Position numbers and translations under genes: made by a program. Source: an uncultured Eubacteriales bacterium (GTDB lineage Bacteria; Bacillota; Clostridia; Oscillospirales; CAG-382). From it: a stretch of 21,817 nt of DNA. Below the pieces are notes generated by a model, which saw only the letters and a program-made list of their open reading frames with translations, did not search any database and had not been told where the DNA came from. The first letter of the stretch is position 1. The number at the start of each line of letters is the position of its first letter. Positions 15,253 through 21,817 of the stretch are shown here, one piece after another. The DNA lies in the NCBI GenBank assembly GCA_900546385.1, contig URCT01000032.1, forward strand, positions 1-21,817, given 5' to 3'.

Positions 15253-16437
15253 TCATTCATGGCGCAGTGCTTCGATCGGGTTTAATTTGGCCGCCTTGTT
15301 GGCCGGCAGATAGCCGAACAGCACGCCGATGGCAACCGAAATGCCGAACGAAAGCGCGATGGCTTCGATCGTCGGAACTGCCGTGAAATCCTCCCAGAAA
15401 TTGGAGACAAGCGAAGCGCCGCCAACACCGAGCAAGATTCCGATCACGCCGCCGAGTGCGCTGGTCGTACCGGCCTCGATGACGAATTGCAGCCGAATGT
15501 GTTTGCCCTTGGCACCGAGTGCCTTGCGGATACCGATCTCACGCGTGCGTTCGGTCACCGACACAAGCATGATGTTCATAATGCCGATACCGCCGACCAC
15601 AAGCGAAATGGCGGCAATGGCGGAAAGCACGTTGACGACGATGTTTATCATGTCGGTCATGCTGTCTAAGATGGCGGAATTGCTGATGACCATGTATAAA
15701 TCTTCGTTCTGAAAGGTATCAAACAGGCGGTCTTCGATCAGATTCACGCAGGCATCCACATTGTCCTCCGATGCGGAAAGAAAGATATAAGAGGAAATGT
15801 TGGCGTTGAAAGCCAAAAACTTTGCCGCCGTGGAGTAGGGGACATAGACAAAGTTGTCGCCGCCGTCCTCATCGGTGCGGTCGTCGGTTTCTTCGACTAC
15901 ACCGACTACCGTGTATTTGTCGCCGTTGATTTTGATATAGTTGCCGACGATATCATCGTCATACAAATAGGCGTAATACGCGCCGACCACGCAGACCTTG
16001 TTGTTTTCCTTGATGTCGATGTAGGTAAGATTCCGTCCGGCGGCGAGCTTCTGACGCTTTGCGTCCATGTAATCCTCGCTGACACCGGTAACGGTCGGCG
16101 TGTAGGTTTCCTTGTCCACCGTGGTGCGCACGCTTGCATTTACGGAAACAAGCGGACTGATTTGGGCAAATGCATCGGCGTTTTCTTCGTAGAACGCGTA
16201 CATATCGTCCACATCGACCCGTCTTGTTGAGCCGCGTCCCATAACCGTAACGTTTATGGTGGTTGTGCCAAGCTCGGCGAACATATCGTTAATGTAGACC
16301 TGCATACCGTTGCCGAGTGACATGATCAAAATGACCGCCGCAACGCCGATGATAATGCCGAGCATGGTGAGAAAGGCGCGCACCTTGCTGGTGGAAAGGC
16401 TTTTGAGCGCCATGATGAAGCATTGTGTAATGCCCAA
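15253..16437 (-). CDS. MacB/FtsX-type ABC transporter permease
   Basis: A 394-residue membrane subunit. One N-terminal helix (about 21-41, FLTMLGIIIGVAAVILIMS) is followed by a long extracellular MacB-type domain (about 45-270) and three C-terminal helices, including IAAISLVVGGIGIMNIML. The conserved ERTREIGIRKALGAKG motif and the ending NPIEALRHE are typical of the family. This type works by mechanotransmission with an ATPase and an adaptor rather than by transmembrane substrate passage. The start is TTG at 16437, with AAGGGAGGG about 9 nt upstream inside the ATPase gene; the gap to that gene is only 2 nt. An ATG eight codons later lacks a well-placed binding site. Confidence 0.93.
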   Translation of the reverse strand: MGITQCFIMALKSLSTSKVRAFLTMLGIIIGVAAVILIMSLGNGMQVYINDMFAELGTTTINVTVMGRGSTRRVDVDDMYAFYEENADAFAQISPLVSVNASVRTTVDKETYTPTVTGVSEDYMDAKRQKLAAGRNLTYIDIKENNKVCVVGAYYAYLYDDDIVGNYIKINGDKYTVVGVVEETDDRTDEDGGDNFVYVPYSTAAKFLAFNANISSYIFLSASEDNVDACVNLIEDRLFDTFQNEDLYMVISNSAILDSMTDMINIVVNVLSAIAAISLVVGGIGIMNIMLVSVTERTREIGIRKALGAKGKHIRLQFVIEAGTTSALGGVIGILLGVGGASLVSNFWEDFTAVPTIEAIALSFGISVAIGVLFGYLPANKAAKLNPIEALRHE

Positions 16438-16439
16438 AG

Positions 16440-17228
16440 CTATGCCCTCCCTTCGGCGTTTCCGGAAACGGAATTCTGCGCTTTTTCTTTCTCTTTTTTC
16501 ACAAGCGGATCGTCCTCAAACGAAACGTTTGCGTTGACTACCGCACCCGGCGCGTCGGCCGGTCCGTCGTAAATGATCTTTCCGTCGTGAATGCGCACAA
16601 TGCGCTTGGCGGAGGCGGCAATGCCGTTGTCGTGCGTGATGAGAACGATGGTGTTGCCCTCACCGTTGAGCTTTTGTAAGAACGAAAGCACCTCGCGGCC
16701 GGTGCGGCTGTCGAGTGCGCCGGTCGGCTCATCGGCGAGAATCACCGACGGGTCGCCGGCAAGCGCACGGGCAATCGAAACGCGCTGCTGCTGGCCGCCG
16801 GAAAGCTGGGACGGATAGTTTTTTTCTTTTCCGAAAAGCCCGACTTTCTCAAGCATGGCACGCGCCTTTTCGCGGCGTTCGTGCTTGTCGACACCGGCAT
16901 ACAAAAGCGGCAGCTCAACGTTTTCGAGAATGGTGAGCTTGGGAATCAGATTATACTGTTGGAAAATAAAGCCGAGCGTGACGTTGCGGATTTCGGCAAG
17001 CTCATCATCGTCCATGGTGCTGACATCGATCCCGTTTAATTCATAGATACCGGAAGTCGGTGTGTCAAGACAGCCGATGATGTTCATGATGGTGGATTTA
17101 CCCGAACCGGATTGGCCGACAATGGCGACAAATTCGCCTTTATCAATGTGCAGATTGATTCCGTCGGCCGCTCTGGTTTCGGTGTCCCCGTTATAGTAAA
17201 TTTTGTAGATATCTCTTAGTGTTATCAT
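16440..17228 (-). CDS. MacB/LolD-type ABC transporter ATP-binding protein
   Basis: A 262-residue ATPase that partners the permease downstream. It has Walker A GQSGSGKST (38-46), Q-loop FQQ (89-91), signature LSGGQQQR (142-149), Walker B SVILADEPTGALD (161-173) and the switch His199 in ITHD. The family core ends near residue 225, and a charged tail of about 35 residues follows (KKEKEKAQ). The ATG at 17228 is preceded by AAGG at about 8 nt and lies 21 nt after the adaptor stop. It is the second gene of a four-gene leftward operon. Confidence 0.95.
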   Translation of the reverse strand: MITLRDIYKIYYNGDTETRAADGINLHIDKGEFVAIVGQSGSGKSTIMNIIGCLDTPTSGIYELNGIDVSTMDDDELAEIRNVTLGFIFQQYNLIPKLTILENVELPLLYAGVDKHERREKARAMLEKVGLFGKEKNYPSQLSGGQQQRVSIARALAGDPSVILADEPTGALDSRTGREVLSFLQKLNGEGNTIVLITHDNGIAASAKRIVRIHDGKIIYDGPADAPGAVVNANVSFEDDPLVKKEKEKAQNSVSGNAEGRA

Positions 17229-17249
17229 GTGCGTACCTTCTTAAACGCC

Positions 17250-19259
17250 TTACATACCCGGGCCGCCCGGACCGCCGCCGGAAGGACCACCACCGCCGGG
17301 ACCGCCGCCCATATTGCCGCCGCCCATGTTGCCGCCGCCCATGCCGCCGCCCATCATCATCTGCGTCCAATCGCTGCCGGAGCGTTCGGCACTTTCGACA
17401 ATGACCACGTCGCCTTCTTCAAGGCCGGAGAGAATCTCGATATAATCGTCGTCGCTGATACCGGTTTCAACGGTAACCTCGGTGTATTCGGCTGTTTTCG
17501 GAACGGTGGAGTAGCCGCCGTTCATGGCCGTGGGTGGTGTTAAGCCGGTTTGTTCTCCAACAGGCGCGGTTTCACCGGAAGCCGCGTCTGTATCAGGCGT
17601 GAAGCCGTCGGGAGAAGGAGTGTTTGCGGGCGCACCGTCCGGAAGGGAGGGCACGTCGCCGGAATTCTTGCTGTCTTTATTATTGTCTGAACCGGTAGCA
17701 TAGGCTTCGGGATTCTTGATGACCTTGACCTTGTTGCCGCGGCTGACGGCGTCCACCGGAACGGCAAGCACATTTTCGGCCTTTTCGAGAATGATCTCCG
17801 CGTCAATGTTCATGCCGGGACGCAAGGCACTTCCGTCGGTGTCACTGCCGTAATCGTCCAGCGTGACGGTGATGGGATAATAGGTCGTGCCGTTGGAGGT
17901 GGTGCCTTGAATGCTGATTTTTGTGATTTTTCCGACATAGGTGTGGCCGGTTTTGGCATCGGAGGTCACTTGAACCTCTTGGCCGAGTGCGAGCGAATCG
18001 ATGTCTAACTCATCGATGTTCATTTCGAATTTCAAGCTGGAAAGGTCAAAAATCTTGGCAATGGTGTTTCCGTTGCCCGAGGAGCCGATCTTTTCGCCTT
18101 TTTTGTAGTTCTTTTCTACGACCGTTCCGGCAATCGGCGCGGTAATTTCGTAGTTGTCGAATGCGTCGCCGGCATCCTTTAAGCTGTTGGCCGCGTCCTT
18201 TAAGTTGCGCTCGGCATTTTCGATGTTGTCTTCAAGCGAGTCGCTTGACAGCGTGACAATGACATCACCGGCGTTTACATAGTCGCCCTCATCTTTGACG
18301 ATGGTCGCAACCTTGCCCGAGCCGTCGGACGTGATCTGCTTATTGATGTTGTAATAGAATTTGGCACTGCCCGTGCAGGTATAATCGCCGATTTTGGCGG
18401 TGGCCGACGTGTTTTCGGTGATAACGCCGGGATTCTTCACGGCAATGGTCACATCCACCGTCTTAACGCCGTTTTCGTTGACCTTGTAGGAAGGGCTGAT
18501 CTTATCCACTGTGCCGCTTATTTCTTCTAACGTATCACTGATGGTCAAAACGGCGGCAGAACCCTTATAGATGTTAAAGGTGTCGGCCTGCATGAACGGA
18601 ACGTCAATGAGCATGGTGTCGCGGTCGATTACACTTGCAACGACCGCACCTTTCATGACCTCGTCGCCGACTTCCAAATCCATGACCTGCAAAATGCCGC
18701 TGTAATCCGAACGCACGATCAAATCCGCACGGTCGTCATACAGGTCGTTTAACGTTTTTTGCGCATTGTCATAGCTGTTCTGCGCGCGTTCGAGCGAGGA
18801 AACCAAGTTTTCGGAATCGATCTTCATAAGAAGCTGATCCTTGGAAACCACGTCGCCTTCTTCAAAATAATCCTCGGTGATCTCACCGCTGGCAAGAGCC
18901 GTTACAGTGTAGGAATCGGCCGGCTCAAGTGTGCCGGTGCCGGTGAGAACGTTTTGAATGTCCCGGCGTGCGACCGAAAAGGTGTTGTAGGTCTCGGCAT
19001 TCTGCATACCGCTGTTTCCGCCGAAAAAGCCGAGCTTGTAACCGGCAAAGGCGGCAATTGCCACAAGCACGATTAACCAGAAGAGTATTTTCTTGATCTT
19101 CTTTTTTCGTTTTCCGCCGCGGTTCTTTTTCTTTTTTTGCTTTTCATCTTTGGATGGTTTGGGAGGCGCATTGTCTGCCGGTGCTTGCGTTTCCGGCTCA
19201 GTGTCAAAAACGGAATCGTTTTCGTTTAATTTCTCCGGCGTTGTATTCGGGTTGCTCAT
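17250..19259 (-). CDS. MacA-like (HlyD family) membrane-fusion adaptor with Gly/Met-rich tail
   Basis: A 669-residue adaptor that couples the MacB-like pump to its substrate outside the membrane. A charged, Lys-rich cytoplasmic segment (1-57) is followed by one membrane helix (about 58-78, ILFWLIVLVAIAAFAGYKLG). Then come biotinyl-lipoyl-like halves (ASGEITEDYFEEGDVVSKDQ and APIAGTVVEKNYKKGEKIGS), a helical segment and beta-barrel domains. It is longer than usual because of an acidic Pro/Ser/Asp-rich insert (about 540-600) and a C-terminal tail from residue 634 made almost only of Gly, Met, Asn and Pro. The ATG at 19259 has AAAGG 9 nt upstream; the open frame continues to 19454 across the promoter and is rejected there. 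First gene of the operon with ATPase, permease and SLH protein. Confidence 0.9.
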   Translation of the reverse strand: MSNPNTTPEKLNENDSVFDTEPETQAPADNAPPKPSKDEKQKKKKNRGGKRKKKIKKILFWLIVLVAIAAFAGYKLGFFGGNSGMQNAETYNTFSVARRDIQNVLTGTGTLEPADSYTVTALASGEITEDYFEEGDVVSKDQLLMKIDSENLVSSLERAQNSYDNAQKTLNDLYDDRADLIVRSDYSGILQVMDLEVGDEVMKGAVVASVIDRDTMLIDVPFMQADTFNIYKGSAAVLTISDTLEEISGTVDKISPSYKVNENGVKTVDVTIAVKNPGVITENTSATAKIGDYTCTGSAKFYYNINKQITSDGSGKVATIVKDEGDYVNAGDVIVTLSSDSLEDNIENAERNLKDAANSLKDAGDAFDNYEITAPIAGTVVEKNYKKGEKIGSSGNGNTIAKIFDLSSLKFEMNIDELDIDSLALGQEVQVTSDAKTGHTYVGKITKISIQGTTSNGTTYYPITVTLDDYGSDTDGSALRPGMNIDAEIILEKAENVLAVPVDAVSRGNKVKVIKNPEAYATGSDNNKDSKNSGDVPSLPDGAPANTPSPDGFTPDTDAASGETAPVGEQTGLTPPTAMNGGYSTVPKTAEYTEVTVETGISDDDYIEILSGLEEGDVVIVESAERSGSDWTQMMMGGGMGGGNMGGGNMGGGPGGGGPSGGGPGGPGM
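17301..17355. repeat. Short tandem repeat encoding the Gly/Met tail
   Basis: Units of 12-15 bp built on GCCGCCGCCCAT are repeated four times at the 3' end of the adaptor gene (two with an extra ATT or GTT). On the coding strand they encode GGG-M and GGG-N-M blocks. Repeat-number change by slippage would stay in frame. Confidence 0.8.
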
Positions 19260-19304
19260 ATGACCATACCTTTCTCGTTTCGGTGGTTCTTTTTTTACGG
19301 TGCT

Positions 19305-19332
19305 ATTATAAAGAATGTTTGTGTAGAAGCAA
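19305..19332 (-). promoter_or_regulatory. Promoter of the MacAB-SLH operon
   Basis: Minus-strand -35 TTGCTT (19327-19332), 16-nt spacer and -10 TATAAT (19305-19310), about 45 bp before the adaptor ATG. A short inverted repeat AGAAG-N6-CTTCT (19325-19340) overlaps the -35 box and might be an operator. Confidence 0.65.
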
Positions 19333-19420
19333 GGGCTTCTAAGTGAAAAACAGGTGTTCTTTTGTTTTCCAAACTGTAAATACCTGTCAGACCGTGTCAG
19401 AAACGCCGCAAACGCTTTCT

Positions 19421-19449
19421 GTATAAAATTTCTCCGAACGGGAAAAATA
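19421..19449 (+). promoter_or_regulatory. Forespore-type (sigma-F/sigma-G) promoter of spoVAD
   Basis: GTATA (19421-19425) is followed after 14 nt by GGGAAAAATA (19440-19449). Both elements fit the sigma-F consensus GYWTA / GGNRANANTW, and the GTATA-to-AAAAATA spacing of 17 nt fits sigma-G geometry. The same arrangement precedes sigG. SpoVA genes are known sigma-G targets in Bacillus. The -10 match to the strict sigma-G CATNNTA form is poor. Confidence 0.6.
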
Positions 19450-19481
19450 GGCATACCAAGAAAAGTAAAGGGGATTGTGCT

Positions 19482-20519
19482 ATGTCTTCCGATGCCTGCA
19501 GTGCCTACACCGCCTCACGCGGTGCACTGATCTTAAAAAACGGCGTAAAAATTGCCGAAACGGCGGTTTCCGGCGGAAAAATCGAAAAAGAAGGACCGCT
19601 CGGCGGTCTGCTCGACGTATATTGCGACAGCGACGACCTGCACACCGGCACCTTCGAAAAAGCCGAAGCCGAAATGGTGCGCATGACCGTCAATACGCTC
19701 ATGGCCAAAGCCGGTGTGAAGGATTCCAATATTGATTTGCTGTTGGCCGGCGACCTTATGAATCAGTGTACCTCCACCGCCTATGGGCTATCCGAATTCG
19801 ATATCCCGTATATGGGCTTGTATGGCGCGTGCTCCACCTTCGCCGAAGGGTTATTGACTGCCGCGCTTCTCATCGACGCAGGGCATATCGGCTCGGCAAT
19901 TGTTGTGGCATCGTCCAATTTCTGCACTGCCGAACGGCAGTTCCGCTTTCCGCTCGAATACGGAGCGGTGTCCGGCACGACCGCACAGACGACGGTCACC
20001 GGTGCCGGTGCGGCACTTCTTGTGCGTGCAAAGCCGGAGGAAACCGGCGTGTTTTTGACGCGCGGAATGTATGGCATCGTGTCCGACCGCGGAATAAAAG
20101 ACGCTGCCAACATGGGCGCGGCCATGGCGACGGCGGCCGCCGATACGATTTTGCGGTATTTGGGCAGCACCGGCGAAACCACGTCCGATTACGATGCGGT
20201 TGCCACGGGCGATTTGGGACGTGAGGGTGTATCGCTTGCGCGTGAAATGCTAAACGAAAAAAACGACCCGGCAAAGAGCCTTTGCGACTGCGGCGAAATC
20301 ATCTATGACCTTGAAAAGCAAAAGGTCGGCTGCGGCGGTTCGGGCTGCGGCTGCAGTGCCGTGGTGACGGGCGGACATTTTTATCACGAGTTAAAAAACG
20401 GTTCGATGTGCCGCATGGCACTTGTCGGCACGGGCGCGCTCATGAGTCCGCAAAGCATCAAACAAGGGCAGTCCATTCCGGGCGTCGGGCATTTGGTCTG
20501 CCTTGAAAAGAGAGGTTAG
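19482..20519 (+). CDS. spoVAD: Stage V sporulation protein AD
   Basis: This protein is needed for movement of dipicolinic acid into the developing spore and its release at germination; SpoVAD binds dipicolinic acid and has a thiolase-like fold. The 345-residue sequence matches the family in length and motifs: DLLLAGDLMNQCTST, the nucleophile-region-like YGACSTFAEGLL, ASSNFCTAERQFRFPLEYG, GDLGREG, and the Cys-rich CGGSGCGCSAVV near the C-terminus. The ATG at 19482 follows AAAGGGG at about 8 nt. It is followed 4 nt later by spoVAE. Unlike typical spoVAC-spoVAD-spoVAE clusters, no spoVAC precedes it; the upstream region is a 222-bp spacer and a divergent adaptor gene. Confidence 0.96.
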   Translation: MSSDACSAYTASRGALILKNGVKIAETAVSGGKIEKEGPLGGLLDVYCDSDDLHTGTFEKAEAEMVRMTVNTLMAKAGVKDSNIDLLLAGDLMNQCTSTAYGLSEFDIPYMGLYGACSTFAEGLLTAALLIDAGHIGSAIVVASSNFCTAERQFRFPLEYGAVSGTTAQTTVTGAGAALLVRAKPEETGVFLTRGMYGIVSDRGIKDAANMGAAMATAAADTILRYLGSTGETTSDYDAVATGDLGREGVSLAREMLNEKNDPAKSLCDCGEIIYDLEKQKVGCGGSGCGCSAVVTGGHFYHELKNGSMCRMALVGTGALMSPQSIKQGQSIPGVGHLVCLEKRG

Positions 20520-20523
20520 AAAC

Positions 20524-20877
20524 ATGATCTATTTATGGACGTTCTTGGTCGGCGGCGCGTTATGTGCCATCGCGCAGATTCTCATCGACAAAACAAAGTT
20601 AACACCGGCACGCATTTTGGTCGGCTATGTTGTCACTGGCGCGATTCTGACGGCGGTCGGCGTGTATGAGCCGCTTGTGAAATTTGCCGGTGCAGGCGCG
20701 ACCGTGCCGTTAACCGGTTTTGGCTATTCGCTCATCAAGGGGGTGGAAAAGGCCGTAAATGAAAAAGGCGCATTCGGCATTTTGTGCGGCGGACTTACCG
20801 GCGCGGCGGCCGGAATCACGGCGGTCATGCTGTTTTCGCTGCTTGCCGCATTTGTTGCCAAAAGTCATCGAAAATAA
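20524..20877 (+). CDS. spoVAE: Stage V sporulation protein AE
   Basis: A 117-residue integral membrane subunit of the SpoVA dipicolinic-acid channel in the spore inner membrane. The family pattern is clear: MIYLWTFLVGGALCAIAQIL, then DKTKLTPARILVGYVVTGAI, VPLTGFGYSLIKGVEKAV and a final hydrophobic helix. The ATG at 20524 has AGAGAGG 8 nt upstream, and the gene starts 4 nt after the spoVAD stop, so both form one transcript. A TTG at 20503 in the same frame lacks a binding site and would overlap spoVAD. Confidence 0.95.
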   Translation: MIYLWTFLVGGALCAIAQILIDKTKLTPARILVGYVVTGAILTAVGVYEPLVKFAGAGATVPLTGFGYSLIKGVEKAVNEKGAFGILCGGLTGAAAGITAVMLFSLLAAFVAKSHRK

Positions 20878-20931
20878 CCGGTTTTGTTTTATATATGTTT
20901 CCAAAGCGTTCAAAAACAGCGTGCCTTTCTG

Positions 20932-20940
20932 TGGTATGCT
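20932..20940 (+). promoter_or_regulatory. Possible extended -10 promoter of the GH2 gene
   Basis: TGGTATGCT (20932-20940) matches an extended -10 element (TG-N-TATGCT). No -35 box at normal spacing is seen; TTCAAA at 20909 is 20 nt away. No clear terminator separates spoVAE from this gene, so readthrough is also possible. Confidence 0.4.
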
Positions 20941-20972
20941 ATGCAAAAAAGGAGAGACGATGGAGGAAACAT

Positions 20973-21817
20973 ATGAGAATTACAAATCTTACCGATTGGA
21001 AGCTTGCCGGCTATTGGCCGTATGCGCCCTTGCAGAGCGAATCGATGGAAACGGGCATGACGCTCATTCCGCAAACGCCGTGGATCGACGCCAAAGTGCC
21101 GGGCAGCGTGCAGAAGGATTTGCTTGCCGCGGGTCTTATCGAAGACCCGTATTACGAGATGAATTCCATCAAAGCCGAATGGGTGGAAAACCGTTTTTGG
21201 GTGTATAAAACAACCTTTACGGTTCCCGAAGAACACAAAGGACAGAAGATCATCCTTGTTTTCGAGGGCATCGATTATACCGCGCACATTTATGTCAACA
21301 ACAAGGAACTTGCCGTTCACACTGGTATGTTTGTGCCGTGTAAGCTCGATATTTCGGCATTTATAGCTTGCGGCGAACCGAATAAGCTGCGCGTTGTCAT
21401 CGAGCAGGCACCGAACGAATACGGCCAAATCGGCTATACCTCAAAGACGACCACGCAGAAAGCGCGTTTTGGATATAAATGGGATTTCAGCACGCGGCTT
21501 GTCAACCTCGGCCTTTACGGAAACGCCTATATCGAAGTCTTTGACGGCGCACACATTGCCGATACGCATATCCGGTATCGGGACGGAAAGGTTTTCGCGG
21601 CTGTTACGTTAGGCGATGTCAAAGCGGCATGCGAGGCTGATGTGACGCTTTCTTATCAAGGCGAGCCTGTCGCGCATACGACGGTGACGTTCTCGGACGG
21701 AGAAGTGCAAACCGCGGTTCTTGCCGTGGAAAACCCAAAGCTTTGGTATCCGAACGGCTACGGTGCACAACCGCTGTATGACCTTACGGTGCGTATAACC
21801 GAAAACGGCAAAGAAAC
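20973..21817 (+). CDS. GH2 beta-mannosidase-like glycoside hydrolase (5' part)
   Basis: The first 281 codons of a glycoside hydrolase family 2 enzyme that runs off the right edge. The N-terminal sugar-binding domain shows features of the beta-mannosidase branch: VPGSVQKDLLAAGLIEDPYY, WVENRFWVYKTTF, FEGIDYTAHIYVN and the KARFGYKWDFSTRLVNLGLY block, which corresponds to the K-x-x-x-x-x-GWDWGPR region. The immunoglobulin-like domain begins after it (NPKLWYPNGYG). The catalytic barrel is outside the window, so activity cannot be confirmed. There is no signal peptide. The ATG at 20973 has GGAGG 6 nt upstream. The enzyme is unlinked in sense to spoVAD-spoVAE and is more likely part of a further carbohydrate locus to the right. 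Confidence 0.88.
   Translation, partial: MRITNLTDWKLAGYWPYAPLQSESMETGMTLIPQTPWIDAKVPGSVQKDLLAAGLIEDPYYEMNSIKAEWVENRFWVYKTTFTVPEEHKGQKIILVFEGIDYTAHIYVNNKELAVHTGMFVPCKLDISAFIACGEPNKLRVVIEQAPNEYGQIGYTSKTTTQKARFGYKWDFSTRLVNLGLYGNAYIEVFDGAHIADTHIRYRDGKVFAAVTLGDVKAACEADVTLSYQGEPVAHTTVTFSDGEVQTAVLAVENPKLWYPNGYGAQPLYDLTVRITENGKE

Noticed and set aside
20897..20917. Possible catabolite-responsive element near CCAAAGCGTTCAAA
   Set aside because: It lacks the conserved TG at the left end and the CA at the right end, so the match is too weak to call.
1..21817. CRISPR array, insertion sequence or prophage genes
   Set aside because: No spaced identical repeats of CRISPR type, no transposase-like or integrase-like coding region, and no phage structural genes were seen.

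Overview
The window looks like a chromosomal segment of an endospore-forming member of the Firmicutes, probably a class Clostridia lineage of intermediate GC content. The reasons are a T-box riboswitch, the forespore sigma factor sigma-G, SpoVAD and SpoVAE, an S-layer-homology protein, strong AGGAGG-type ribosome binding sites and consensus TTGACA/TATAAT promoters. Genus cannot be assigned from sequence alone.

Layout, left to right. (1) 30-347, minus strand: a consensus promoter, a T-box leader whose specifier reads best as UGG (Trp), and its terminator, controlling a gene beyond the left edge. (2) 466-1741, plus strand: a forespore-type promoter, sigG, and a one-base-overlapping (TAATG) small membrane protein. 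A shared terminator separates these from the convergent genes that follow. (3) 1799-8930: a carbohydrate locus. Two leftward, translationally coupled glycoside hydrolases, GH106-like and GH78-like (both alpha-L-rhamnosidase families, both without signal peptides), are divergent from two tandem AraC-family regulators. The two divergent promoters interleave completely, and direct repeats flank them. (4) 8996-9175: tRNA-Val(CAC) with its own promoter and a strong bidirectional terminator.

(5) 9260-12393: a compact, more AT-rich peptide-export cassette. It holds two short precursors with double-glycine leaders, a C39-peptidase ABC exporter and a divergent XRE-type regulator, with palindromic operators around a perfect consensus promoter. 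The precursor next to the exporter has no in-frame stop and stays open into the exporter gene. This is the most unusual part of the window. (6) 12486-19259, minus strand: a four-gene operon made of a MacA-like adaptor with a Gly/Met-rich tail, a MacB-like ATPase, a MacB/FtsX-like permease, and a secreted SLH protein with three repeats of about 144 residues. (7) 19421-20877, plus strand: forespore-type promoter, spoVAD and spoVAE, with no spoVAC beside them. (8) 20973-end: a 5' partial GH2 beta-mannosidase-like gene.

Functional links: the sigG product probably transcribes spoVAD-spoVAE, because both genes carry the same -35/-10 pattern with identical 14-nt spacing. The hydrolases probably act on imported rhamnose-containing oligosaccharides under AraC control. 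The C39 exporter probably trims and secretes the two peptides. The SLH protein is probably exported by Sec and may work at the cell surface with the MacAB-like pump.
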